DNA of 16,532 nt from Stramonita haemastoma (Eukaryota; Mollusca; Gastropoda; Neogastropoda; Muricidae), in the NCBI GenBank assembly GCA_030674155.1, contig CM060322.1, forward strand, positions 57,193,494 through 57,210,025, given 5' to 3'. Below the pieces are notes generated by a model. It saw only the letters and a program-made list of their open reading frames with translations. It did not search any database and was not told the DNA's origin. The translations under genes and the position numbers were made by a program. Of this stretch, positions 1-8,478 are shown piece by piece; the stretch's first letter is position 1; each line of letters starts with the position of its first letter.

Positions 1-1
1 A

Positions 2-100
<99 letters not shown>

Positions 101-107
101 AACATTC

Positions 108-148
<41 letters not shown>

Positions 149-184
149 GGCATATAATGAGATAGACAATGAGATTGACACTCG

Positions 185-257
<73 letters not shown>

Positions 258-278
258 CTAGAGAGAGCTGGAGAGAGA
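1..278. repeat. Compound (GA)n / (GACA)n microsatellite
   Basis: A GA tract (about 2-62) runs into a GACA tract (61-149). After a short non-repeat stretch a second GA tract (187-252) follows, ending in GA-rich DNA with AGCTA and AGCTGG interruptions. The last 13 bases (266-278) recur at 845-857 on the far side of the LINE fragment, so the LINE probably landed inside this GA-rich locus. Confidence 0.95.
266..278. repeat. Left target-site duplication of LINE 279-844
   Basis: AGCTGGAGAGAGA is identical to 845-857. It directly adjoins the LINE's tandem-repeat 3' tail. The GAGAGA part is cheap in GA-rich DNA, but AGCTGG is not. Confidence 0.7.
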
Positions 279-844
279 CGCAGACGCAGACGCAGATGAC
301 GCAGATGATTTATTCAAATAGGCCTTAGCCCCTTATGAAGGGGAATGTGAACAATACAATTCATGAGATCATAAATAGAAATGTCATTTAGTCAATAAAT
401 TGTACATTACTTCACAAAGTGACTATTTCTCTAAGCTTGAAAGCCTTGTACAAAAATAAAGAAAAGTTCTGTATAACTTCAGGGTTTGTACAAGACATCA
501 ATAAATTCAATTTAAACAAGCAGGGTTTCCTATAATACTTTGGTGGAATAAGTTTCACTCTAAGCTCATGTAATTGTTGGCAACAAAGAACAAAGTGGAC
601 TTCATCTTCTTGTGACACATTGCATAAGGACATAACAAATCATGATCAATTGGGTTATATATCTTAAATGATGGACATTCAAATCAGATACACCTAGTCT
701 GAATTTTGCTGTGATATGTTTCAATTGTCGATTCATATCATGTTGTAAATAACATTTTAAAGTCATGACCATTACGTAAGTTCTATAAAATTCAAACCTT
801 TGGCTAGTATCAATGTGATGGCTCCAGTTTTGCCACCTGAAATC
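279..844 (-). mobile_element. 5'-truncated non-LTR retrotransposon (LINE) 3' end
   Basis: Read on the minus strand, this element has the end of a LINE reverse-transcriptase frame (835 down to 412), then a 3' UTR with the motif GGGGCTAAGGCCTATTTG, then GAATAAA, then a tail of about four TCTGCG-type units that meets flanking (TC)n. Both ends are bounded by the perfect 13-bp direct repeat AGCTGGAGAGAGA (266-278 and 845-857), as expected for a target-site duplication from target-primed reverse transcription. The element is 566 bp, a normal size for a dead 5'-truncated copy. I do not assign a clade. The C-terminal zinc knuckle fits several LINE lineages with the CPLC...EDExHF signature. Confidence 0.85.
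412..835 (-). pseudogene. Reverse-transcriptase C-terminal remnant of the LINE at 279-844
   Basis: Two frames join to give a recognisable LINE C-terminus. From 835 downward one frame reads WQNWSHHID, then FEFYRTY, then AKFRLGVSDLNVHHLRY. Near 630-640 the match moves to the frame starting at 633, which reads SLCNVSQEDEVHFVLCC, then LIPPKYYRKPCLFKLNLL, then FLYKAFKLRE and a stop at 412-414. The Cys-Cys-His-Cys spacing in C..C...EDEVHFVLCC is the C-terminal zinc knuckle of the RT polyprotein of many invertebrate LINEs (family knowledge). The frame change shows it is dead. The endonuclease and RT catalytic domains are missing through 5' truncation. No host gene function is suggested. Confidence 0.85.
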
Positions 845-857
845 AGCTGGAGAGAGA
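845..857. repeat. Right target-site duplication of LINE 279-844
   Basis: Second copy of the 13-mer, at the 5'-truncated end of the element. It continues directly into (GA)n and then a 12-G run (883-894). Confidence 0.7.
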
Positions 858-895
858 GAGAGCTAGAAGAGAGAGAGAGAGAGAGGGGGGGGGGA

Positions 896-952
896 GGCTG
901 TTAAGCTTTGGGCATTTTGAATCATAAAACACGGTCACTTTATTTTCTAAAG
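896..952 (+). repeat. Diverged direct repeat, copy 1
   Basis: 57 bp starting GGCTGTTAAGCTTTG and matching 1162-1218 at about 44 of 57 positions without gaps. It directly follows a GA tract and G-run. Its identity is unknown; it could be the end of an unnamed repeat family. Confidence 0.75.
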
Positions 953-954
953 TT

Positions 955-1218
<264 letters not shown>

Positions 1219-1967
1219 AATTTTTTTTTTAACATGCCAATTTCTTTGGTTTTATCACAACTTCAGGGAAATAGAGTGTTTTTAAGGCCTGCGCAGTTCA
1301 ATAGGGGATACAATTCTACATTCTACCCAAACATGTTTACGAGATCAAATTGGAAAATGAGATTTTCTTGAAGCTTTGGAAAAATAGAATTACCCTGTAG
1401 TTTTTGTGGGAGCAGATTTTTGTGGACGTCATCACCATTCCATGTTTTTGAATAGGTTATTTGGGGTTGGGTAGGGGGTAAGGAGGGGGTATAGTTATAG
1501 TTTTGAGTCTGTAAAAGAAATGATATTCAGCATCCATTTTTCTTTAATAATTCGGAAAAAAACGCCCCCTCCCAACAAACAAACAAACCTCAAGAAAAAA
1601 AAAATAGCCCGAACAGAAAACAGCAACAAAGTTGGTTCAGTTATCTATTTGTTATTTTCATTTAGATGTAATGTCTAATACACACCAAGCTTATTGCAGG
1701 TAAAATTACATCTTGCCTTTTTTTTTTTTACATCATTGTGCAGATTTTGAGTTATCGGACTAAACCTTAGTTTTTTCCTGCATTAAAAAAAATCATTTGG
1801 GCTTTTGAGGAAAATTACATTTTGCAACCTTAGAATAAAATAAAGGCAAAATTATCATTAGCCAACATGTTTTTAAAAAATCTGGTTTATTTTCACATCT
1901 CAATTCGTCATAGGTATTCCAATGAAATATAAATGACGGCTCCCCCACCTTCTAACCCCCTTCCCCT
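1219..1967. other. Non-coding AT-rich stretch
   Basis: No open frame with recognisable protein content, no tRNA-like boxes and no SINE motif seen. It holds several A- or T-runs and G-rich patches (around 1466-1490). Confidence 0.5.
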
Positions 1968-1986
1968 CCCCCCCCCCCCCCCCCCC
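1968..1986. repeat. 19-base C homopolymer
   Basis: An uninterrupted C run followed by a CT-rich stretch (to about 2013) that leads into a SINE-B tail. Its length may be unreliable in any assembly. Confidence 0.9.
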
Positions 1987-2015
1987 GCCCACCGTCCGTC
2001 TGTCTCTCTGTCTAT

Positions 2016-2198
2016 CTTGCACTCTCGTTAAATGCTGTTCCGCTTTTCGTAAGAGTAGGCCATTTTGCACCGGTGGGAACAGATGACAAAATTTACAAAA
2101 CTGCATACACACGGGGACTGAATGTAAAAAAGCAATGAGTGCTTATTCCATTATCCTCGGTATAAATGAATAGATAAATAAATTAAATAAATAAATAT
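2016..2198 (+). mobile_element. SINE-B tail module (headless copy)
   Basis: From CTTGCACTCTCG onward this matches the last ~170 bp of the full SINE-B copies at 11997-12160 and 12928-13094. Shared landmarks in order are CTGTTCCGCTTTTCG, CCGGTGGGAA, GCATACACACGGGGACTG, GCTTATTCCATTATCCT and a TAAA-rich tail. The tRNA-like head and central domain are absent. The break falls at the same CTTGC as in the copy at 8205, so it may be a partner LINE 3' end or a separate family rather than a random truncation. Confidence 0.8.
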
Positions 2199-2511
2199 CT
2201 GTCATATCCCTGCATCTGTCTGTCTCTCTTTCCATCAAGTCCCCTTCCCTTCTTCCCCCTTACCATGCCTCCTTCTCTTTACTTTAAATTGTCAATCTTG
2301 GCACACGCACATCGGAAGCACGCTCAACAAAAAACAGCCCAAATAATCGTGTAACTTGGTTAGGAAACAAGTTTGTAGAAGAAGCAATTTTTCCCTTTTC
2401 TCTTTTCTTTTTGGGTATTTTTTCTCTGTCTTATTTTTTCTCCTCCCTTGATTTTTTTCTGTGCTCTTTTTTTTCTTTTGATTTCTTGTTAACTTTGCTG
2501 TTTACTTTTTC
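2199..2511. other. CT/T-rich low-complexity DNA
   Basis: Pyrimidine-rich, with T-runs and short TCTG units. No gene or known repeat recognised. Confidence 0.5.
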
Positions 2512-2660
2512 CTGTTGTTGTTGTTGTAATTGTAGTTGTAGTTGTTTGTTGTTGTTGTTGTTGTTGTTGTTTGTTCTTCTTCTTCTTCTTCTTCTTCTTC
2601 TTCTTCTTCTTCTTCTTCTTCTTCTCTTCTTCTTTCTTCTTCTTCTTCTTCTTCTTCTTC
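2512..2660. repeat. (TTG)n then (TTC)n trinucleotide repeat
   Basis: TTG units (2513-2526 and 2544-2573) change to TTC units (2575-2660) with a few CTTTC interruptions. All open frames here are homopolymer amino-acid runs. Long TTC/GAA tracts can form triplex DNA (general knowledge). Confidence 0.95.
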
Positions 2661-3540
2661 GAACGCTCAACCAGCAACTGCTGTGTTCTGTCATAAAGCA
2701 AAAAGGTACTGTACTGCCATTCATTGCCTGACAAGTCAGGCCCAGCGCATCCAACTTTGGCGTGGGAGACAATTATTATCTTTGAAGTCTTTCTGGGGGA
2801 AAGAGGCAAGAGAACGGAACCAAGAAGGCAGAAAATGACAAGAAAGAGGTGACAGGAAGAATGAAGTAGAAACAAAGAGAGGATAGAAAAGAAGAAATTC
2901 ATTGCAAAGAATTTTCCGAAGGTGGGAATTGCTAGTTTATACTGACAGACCCACGGCATCCTGACGGAGAAAGTTTTATTCAGAGACATGAGATGTGTGC
3001 ATCAGCAGGAGGGAAGTTCCCAGAAAATGAAAGACAGTTCACAAATTCATTCTTACTGACTATCAACATTCAGACAGAATGTGCAGACTGTCATTTATAT
3101 CAAGCTCACAAACGAACAAGCAACAACAAAAAAAGCAACAAAAAAAATCAAACCCCGAAAAATTCACAGCCAAAACAGCAAGACAAAATGAAAGAAAAGG
3201 ACACCCCAAACAGAACGAAAAACAAAAAACCCAAAGGGGGAAAAAAAAACAAATACGGTCCCTTTCACATGGTTTTAAAATTATGATGGGATGTTGGTTT
3301 TTTATATTTTTTCGGCAAAAAAAAGGGGGGGGGGGGGGGCTGGAATTTTTAAAGGGCAAGGTGAATGTCGATTTAAATCGTTATATTCAAATCGTTTATG
3401 TTTAATAATTTATAATAAAAATATAATATATATAAAATATAAAATAAAATATATATAATATATATATATAATTTTGAGCATCAAGGGCCCAAACGAATTT
3501 TATCTAATTTTTTTTTGGGAAAATTGTTTTTTAGGCAATT
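2661..3540. other. Non-coding, A-rich to AT-rich stretch
   Basis: Contains an A-rich region with CAACAAAA-like units (about 3110-3260), a 15-G run (3325-3339) and an AT-rich segment with TATATA units (about 3400-3472). No supported gene, tRNA-like box or SINE motif. Confidence 0.5.
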
Positions 3541-3932
3541 CTTTTTTCTCCGCTGTCCTCTTCTCTCTTTTCCTGTGTGTGTTCTGTCGAGTCTGTGTGA
3601 TGTGCTGTGTGTAATCAAAACGCGTTTAGTGGCCTGAAGTCATGCGTATACCCGCGCAACGGGGTGTATGTGGTGTAATGTGGCATGGGCAGGGGGTTGG
3701 GTTGAAAGAGAGAGAGGGGGGGGGAAACAGAGAAAAAGAAAACAGACAAGGCAGACACAACAAAAACAGCTAAAAACACAACACGACACAAACACAAACC
3801 AGACCACACACACACACACGCACGCCGCACGCACCTCCCCCCTCTCTCTTCTCTTCCCCCCTTCCCTCTCTATCCTCCCCCCCACCCCCACCCTCCCCTT
3901 TCCCCCTTCCCACCCTCCTCCCTCCCCCCCCC
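3541..3932. other. Low-complexity flank leading to the gap
   Basis: GT-rich, GA/G-rich, CA-rich and finally CT/C-rich DNA ending in a C-run (3923-3932) that abuts the gap. Open frames through it are compositional and cross the gap as X residues. Confidence 0.7.
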
Positions 3933-4032
3933 NNNNNNNNNNNNNNNNNNNNNNNNNNNNNNNNNNNNNNNNNNNNNNNNNNNNNNNNNNNNNNNNNNNN
4001 NNNNNNNNNNNNNNNNNNNNNNNNNNNNNNNN
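3933..4032. other. Assembly gap, exactly 100 N
   Basis: Exactly 100 N is a conventional placeholder, so the true gap length is probably unknown. It starts at a C-run and ends next to CAG/CAA repeats, consistent with sequencing failure in low-complexity DNA. Confidence 0.98.
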
Positions 4033-4112
4033 AACAACAGCGAGAGCAATAGTAGCAGCAGCAGCAGCAGCAGCAACTGCAATACAGCAGCAACAACAAC
4101 ACAACTGCAAAC
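4033..4112. repeat. (CAG)/(CAA) trinucleotide repeat
   Basis: Imperfect CAG then CAA units right of the gap. Translation gives Gln, Ala or Ser runs only, with no flanking coding sequence. Confidence 0.9.
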
Positions 4113-4630
4113 AATAACAGTTTTGAAGCCACGTCAATAACATGCTTAACATACATTGCTGCAATGGGTCTTGCCAACTGCCATACACGAAGCAAATTCG
4201 GTGTTTGCAGAACTTGTATCTTTTGGTTACTACGTCTAAAAGTAAGTTGTTTAGGGAATGAATTTTACTTTGGTATAATCTTACACCTTAAAATCTAGTC
4301 CATAGGTGAGGTGATCTAAAACCACTTGTCCTTGAAACTGTGTCCTCGAGAGTGAGATTGTTGAAATGGTTTTCACACCGGTAATCTGCGTATTTCTCCA
4401 AGTTGTCATTCTTTTTTTCGATTATTCTCTGATGTTTGTTGTCTTTCAGACTGACCAGTCATCTTTTTTTCTCTCGTTTTCTTAGCTTGCGTCATAATCA
4501 TCAGCAGATTTTCTCCCTCTTTTGCTTTTACTACATTTTCTTCATTTTGTTGTCTGTTTTAAAAAACTCTATTGAGAGTCACTGGGTACTTACTGAAGAA
4601 TTTCCACCAAAATCCTCCATTTATTTTAAT
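4113..4630. other. Apparently unique non-coding sequence
   Basis: T-rich sequence with no recognised repeat. It lies downstream of the LINE remnant in that element's orientation, so part of it could be a decayed LINE 3' UTR. Confidence 0.4.
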
Positions 4631-4925
4631 TCATGTGTCGAAGTTCGGTCTGTGCAAATGTTTTTCATGTCCCTCTTCAATGAAGTCAATCCATAGCGTG
4701 CTTTGTCTTCCCCTTCCGTTCCACCCATCAGTGATTATCGTGAGAATAAATTTAGGACAGCCTTTGGATCTTGTAACATGGCCATACCATACTGCTTTTC
4801 TTTTCTCTGTCTTATGCCAACAGATGTTTGCATCAACCAATAAACTTTCCAACAAACTGGTGCACTTGTTCGGTGATCATGATGTATGTCCAGGTACCGT
4901 AGGGTCCAAAAACTGGAATCCATTC
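4631..4925 (-). pseudogene. Decayed LINE reverse-transcriptase C-terminus (GHVxR type)
   Basis: The minus-strand frame ending at 4631 reads KRKAVWYGHVTRSKG followed by DGWNGRGRQSTLWIDFIEE. This matches the KRKLRWFGHVxR...GxRxRGRPxxxWxD block found after the RT domain in many invertebrate LINE ORF2 proteins (family knowledge). Just upstream, another minus frame reads RYLDIHHDHRTSAPV, which resembles the LRIPWTDHRTNxxV block that precedes it. The correct frame therefore changes at about 4800-4850 and the copy is dead. No RT catalytic motif is visible. This is a different LINE type from the one at 279-844, which ends in a CCHC knuckle. The 3' boundary was not located. Confidence 0.75.
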
Positions 4926-5336
4926 CCCGAAACTTTTCTTATAACCTGCAAATTGAAATAACCCACAGCTTTACATACGACATATTGTGTTGTGCTAATG
5001 ATGTCACACTTGTAAATTTCCCGCTCTTTCGAACAGCTTCGAAAAAGCCTTCGATTTGTATTGTTGGGTCCTCTTGCATTTTTGAATTGTTTAGATGCGT
5101 GATACCATTGAATTTCTAGTTTAATTTCCTGTTAAGACTTAAGGTAGTTAAATATGTGATACTATTTGAGCACCTAGTTCAAACATATTCATTTCTGAGA
5201 AAAACTACGACACAATATCTCTCCTATATATTCTTATAGAATTTCTCTGTCTTTGAGATGATAAAGCTTCCTGAATTTGAATTATAACAGTAACAAGCAT
5301 AGCTTGTTGAATATTCTACTCGCAAATCGAATACTT
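4926..5336. other. AT-rich stretch upstream of the LINE remnant
   Basis: It may contain further decayed LINE sequence on the minus strand, but I could not read a convincing protein block. Nothing else recognised. Confidence 0.35.
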
Positions 5337-5640
5337 TCATGCTGCATTCACATTGTCATTGATCCCTTCCCATTTTCCCCTTTCTGTCCCCTTTAAAACC
5401 CTACAGGCCTTCTCATAGCCATGCAAGGGATCAGTTATGTACCTTCTCTGTTCAGCTCGGCCCAAACCTTTTTTCAGCTGTTGACCTAGGCAAACTGCCC
5501 GGGCCTGCACTAAAACACCGCTGTGCTGTGAAATGTCCTGTGAGGATTGTCTTCCTCCCTGGAAACCTCTGGCATTAACAGCCTTCTTTCTCCTACTTCG
5601 TGAAAGGAGAAACAAATCGCTGTTATGTTCCCTCCTTCTG
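5337..5640. other. Unrecognised moderately GC sequence with a 92-codon minus frame
   Basis: The minus strand stays open from 5615 to 5337. The predicted peptide is basic and Gln-rich in its middle, with no motif I recognise, no signal peptide and no membrane segment. Composition differs from the AT-rich neighbours. It could be a piece of a repeat family. I do not call it a gene. Confidence 0.3.
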
Positions 5641-5762
5641 AAGTTGGTTGAGGTGTGATGTCATTGGTAACGTCGACTTTTCTTCATAGAACTTTTGAGA
5701 AGGAAGGTGGCTTACGGATGAGACGTTCTCTTACCTAACAAGTGTTTTCTTGCGGTTTTGTT

Positions 5763-6115
5763 GCATGGTGTCGTGATTTGTTAATTGACGCCCTTTGGCC
5801 CAATACGGCTGCCTAACAAATAAACCGTGAGGCTCTGGGTTCCATTCCCATCTTTGCCCTTTCTTCCTTCCCAGTTTGACGGGAAAACCCGAACTGAATG
5901 TCATGTCTTTCGGTAGAGACTTTAAACGAGTCGGACCCATGTACTTACGGATTAGTTAACGTCAAAGAACCCACGACAGTTTTAAAATTGGGAAGAGCAG
6001 GGAGGTACCTCCCGACTGTCCTGGCAAAACGGTCGCATACGCCATGATCTTACCAGTGGTGAACCTCGGAGCTCTAGCCGAGGAGCGAAAAAGAAAGGAA
6101 AAGAAGGAAAATATC
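5763..6115 (+). mobile_element. SINE-C, near full-length tRNA-derived SINE
   Basis: The head has an A-box-like GGTGTCGTGAT near 5766 and a B-box-like GGGTTCCATTCCC near 5839-5851. The phrase ACAAATAAACCGTGAGGCTCTG lies between them. A degraded central domain follows (GTCTTTCGG at 5908-5916 where other families read TCTTTCGGATGAGAC), then AAAGAACCCACG, then the C tail from about 6009: ACGGTCGCATACGC, GGTGAACCTCGGAGCTCTAG and an A-rich end. The tail recurs at 12484 and 13746. No target duplication was found. Transcription would be by RNA polymerase III from the internal boxes, but these are degraded. Confidence 0.8.
6064..6083 (+). other. Hairpin in the SINE-C tail
   Basis: CCTCGG, an 8-nt loop (AGCTCTAG) and CCGAGG form a perfect 6-bp stem. 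The copy at 13824-13843 keeps the stem with two changed base pairs (CCTTAG/CTAAGG). Confidence 0.65.
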
Positions 6116-6940
6116 AGGCCCAGTCTAAAAGCAGCACCTGTCATGATAAGTTAAGCGTCAAATCCTGCATCATACTATAGTTATGCCTTAAAGTTTCATG
6201 TTTCAATTGTCTTCAGACATGAAAGGCTCTTAGCATAACATCCCACACTCTCCTTTAAGGGACAATAAATCGTTTGAAGTCAAAATACGTCTTCTAAAAT
6301 AATGGCGAGGCCCTTAAAAACCGCCATACACGCGAATTCCTCATCCAGTATACGTATAATTTACAATCTCATAGTGATTCCCAAGTAGTGGGATGAGTGA
6401 GTCAGAGTGCACATTCTGGGCGACCCCTAGAGAAACTTTCAACAACAAGGAAAACTGTCAACAACAACAAGGTAAACTTTCAATTTCTACCAGAGAAGTG
6501 GTCAGCTTTTTTCATGGGGGGGAGGGAGGAGGAGGGGGTAGTGGAGATTGCTGTGACGTCACATCTAACTTCTGGCTTCAGTGGGCTGGAACATACACAG
6601 GACAAATCCCGTCAATATGGGAGCAAAGCTGCCGATACTGCAGGGCGACATTCTACAAGCCCTGGTGTACACGCTATCTCCTCATCCCGTGACTGTGTGC
6701 TAATGGCTTTACAATGATCCCTGGTGTAAAGAGGAAGACAGAGGGCATGTTCCTGTGATAGCTGTCGTGTTAAGCCGCTGAGGGAACGCTCGATATATAA
6801 CTCCAGCATTTGTCGTGGTTTGCTAGGCTATGACAGATAAAAAAAAAAATTAGTGAAAAAAATGCCCGTTAACTTATTTCTCTTTTTGTCCTTTATTTCT
6901 TCCTGGCTTTTTTTCTTACTAGCTACTTATTCGCTTGAAC
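6116..6940. other. Unique-looking non-coding sequence
   Basis: It includes an 8-bp inverted repeat (TTTCATGT 6194-6201, ACATGAAA 6217-6224), a G-rich patch (about 6516-6540) and a CRE-type palindrome. Two overlapping plus frames at 6393-6717 have no recognisable motif and are not called as genes. Confidence 0.4.
6552..6563. promoter_or_regulatory. CRE-like palindrome TGTGACGTCACA
   Basis: A perfect 12-bp palindrome containing the full TGACGTCA CREB/ATF octamer. The same octamer occurs at 9024-9031 and 14956-14963. Binding-site status is only a possibility without chromatin data. Confidence 0.3.
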
Positions 6941-7056
6941 ATTATCCTCTACTGGTGGACTCATCCGAAAGACTAGCACCCATATTGATCAATCGCCATT
7001 CACAGGGCCTAATGGATGGGAGTAAAGCTCGGTTTTAGATGGAGATCAAACCCGCA

Positions 7057-7106
<50 letters not shown>

Positions 7107-7124
7107 CTCTCTCTCCTCTCTCTC

Positions 7125-7179
<55 letters not shown>

Positions 7180-7215
7180 ACAAGGGTGTGTTACCACTGG
7201 ACCACTGATCCACAC
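6941..7215 (-). mobile_element. tRNA-derived SINE (A/C-type head) split by a CT microsatellite
   Basis: On the minus strand the A box TGGTCCAGTGG (7194-7204) is followed by AACACACCCTTGTGAAGAG, then (GA)n, then GCGGGTTTGATCTCC, whose B box lies at 7041-7053. After about 70 nt comes the central motif GTGCTAGTCTTTCGGATGAGT (about 6959-6978), as in SINE-A. Past that the copy is too decayed to follow. The 117-bp tract sits between the two RNA polymerase III boxes. Confidence 0.7.
7061..7177. repeat. (CT)n microsatellite inside a SINE promoter
   Basis: An almost pure CT tract with a few TCCTC or TTC interruptions. It lies exactly between the A and B boxes of the minus-strand SINE, where related SINE heads carry a short GAGAG. 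Confidence 0.9.
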
Positions 7216-7340
7216 TTCAGCAGGAGACAGATGATCCTTTCAACATTGCAGCTTAGACAGACAGGTCTAACGTGTCTGTTCCAAGCTGTCTGTGTGTAAA
7301 GGGCGAAGTGAGTCACGAAACGTTGGAAAGGTGTGCAAGG

Positions 7341-7351
7341 TACAAAGTAAT
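7341..7351. repeat. Left target-site duplication of SINE-E copy 1
   Basis: TACAAAGTAAT, identical to 7910-7920. Confidence 0.8.
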
Positions 7352-7416
7352 TGTGGGGACAGGATAGCTCAGTGGTCAGAGTACTCACTTTCTCCAAGCT
7401 AAGGTTAAGCAGCATC

Positions 7417-7655
7417 TCGTTGTAAGTGTGATCGATGTGGGTTTTCCCACGACGCGGGGGCCGTCCTGGGCTGACCCTTATGGTCGACAGGGGCGTCGAT
7501 ACAAGCAAGGACAGTTGAGTTGGTTTTTATACCTATTTTTAAACTGTACATAGTCGCACACTTTTAATACAAGTTTTAAAATGTGACGAGGTGATAGCCC
7601 TGATATGGCCTATGTGGTCGGCGGGGCTATAAGCAACATCATTGAATTGGATTGG
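7417..7655 (+). mobile_element. Retroposon (probable LINE 3' end) nested in SINE-E
   Basis: 239 bp absent from the other SINE-E copies and flanked by the perfect 10-bp duplication AAGCAGCATC (7407-7416 and 7656-7665). It ends in a short tandem tail (ATTGAATTGGATTGG) next to the duplication, as many LINEs do. No A or B box and no recognisable coding sequence is seen, so a 5'-truncated LINE 3' UTR is the best call. The TGGG-TTTT-CCCA hairpin at 7438-7449 is small and may be incidental. Confidence 0.8.
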
Positions 7656-7665
7656 AAGCAGCATC
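7656..7665. repeat. Right target-site duplication of the nested retroposon
   Basis: AAGCAGCATC, identical to 7407-7416. The intact site in SINE-E copy 3 reads AAGCGGCATC on the minus strand at about 11109-11118. Confidence 0.85.
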
Positions 7666-7909
7666 GAGCGTGGTTATCAAGTGGATGGGTGACAGTTTGC
7701 GCGCCTTGGCGCCTTGGCTTCAGTACGGTCCCCCAGTTCACCCAGCTGTAAATGGCTACCTGCCCTCTGTAGGGTCAGGGAAGGTAAAGCAGCGAGGGAG
7801 AGGAGATGGGCGCCGCCCTCAATATGCTGGCCCCTAGAGAAGCTGAGGTCTCTGACGCCTCGCTCCCCTACAACCACGTAGATTATGGGACACCTTTACC
7901 TTTACCTTT

Positions 7910-7920
7910 TACAAAGTAAT
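7910..7920. repeat. Right target-site duplication of SINE-E copy 1
   Basis: TACAAAGTAAT directly after the TTTACC tail. Confidence 0.8.
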
Positions 7921-8204
7921 AAGGTGGCTGTGTGCCCTGAGCTTCGATGGAATACATAAGGCACACACGCTCACACGCACAAGGCGTTCAGTAACGTTAA
8001 ACTAAGCACTGTTTGGCTTGAGAATGCCAGCTGGCCGTTTGAGCCTCCCCCCCCCCCTTTAAAATAGAACACGCTGTATTCCCAAGGGGTTGAACCTCAC
8101 GCCACAAGCGGCTGGAGACCAACACTTCCAGTGACAGACAATCCGTTTGGGATCTGTTTCAGCCTTACGGTCCAGGAGGCCGGTCTGTCGCCTGCTTCAG
8201 TCAT
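7921..8204. other. Non-coding, possibly decayed SINE head
   Basis: Contains an 11-C run (8047-8057). The segment GGTTGAACCTC at about 8089-8099 resembles the SINE-B B box and lies at roughly the right distance from the SINE-B tail at 8205, but intervening similarity is weak. Confidence 0.35.
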
Positions 8205-8372
8205 CTTGCGCATCTCTCGCGCACGGGTTGAAAAACCTGTTCCACTTTTCGGAAGAGAAGGCCAGTGTGTGCTGTTAGGAACGAATGATAAAAGTTACAA
8301 AACCCCTTGCCCACAGGAGTGCTTATTCCACTATCTTTGAAAAGAATGAAAAATAAAAGAATCATCCCGTGA
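8205..8372 (+). mobile_element. SINE-B tail module
   Basis: Matches the SINE-B 3' module: CTTGCG at the start, CCTGTTCCACTTTTCGGAAG, a GGAACGAATGATAAAAGTTAC segment, AGGAGTGCTTATTCCACTATC and an A-rich tail. It is more diverged than the copies at 11824 and 12754. Confidence 0.75.
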
Positions 8373-8478
8373 TGTAAACTCGGGGACCGAACCCTAAACC
8401 TATCCCCACAGGTTCACTAGCTGAAATGTATGTCACTATGCATGCCTGTATCTTTCTAACCTACTGTAGGTTTCTCTG
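8373..8478. other. Short spacer between SINE copies
   Basis: No feature recognised. Confidence 0.5.

Larger units (their letters stand above)
7352..7909 (+). mobile_element. SINE-E copy 1, interrupted by a nested retroposon
   Basis: A tRNA-like head with a canonical A box TAGCTCAGTGG (7365-7375) runs to 7416, is interrupted, and resumes at GAGCGTGG (7666). Body landmarks are CAGTTCACCCAGCTGT, CTACCTGCCCTCT, GGTAAAGCAGCGAGGGAG and CCCTAGAGAAGCTGAGG. The tail is GGGACACC followed by TTTACC units (7894-7909). An 11-bp perfect duplication flanks the whole element. Reversed copies lie at 8479-8757 and 10817-11171. Confidence 0.9.

Noticed and set aside
2411..2989. Long open frames up to 166 codons over the TTG/TTC repeats
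   Set aside because: Homopolymeric Leu, Ser, Arg or Lys translations of trinucleotide repeats. The non-repeat ends carry no motif I recognise.
3640..4195. Frames up to 182 codons across the N gap
   Set aside because: They cross 100 unknown bases and consist of repeat-derived residues on both sides.
5713..5724. CGGATGAGACG matching the SINE central motif upstream of SINE-C
   Set aside because: An isolated 11-base match without a readable head or tail around it. It could be a badly decayed copy but is not supportable.
6194..6224. 8-bp inverted repeat as a terminator or MITE end
   Set aside because: A single short stem with a 15-nt loop and no T-tract or target duplication. Expected by chance at this length scale.
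6393..6717. Overlapping plus-strand frames of 99 and 106 codons
   Set aside because: No domain, no signal peptide and a Gly run from a G-rich patch. The overlap in two frames suggests chance openness.
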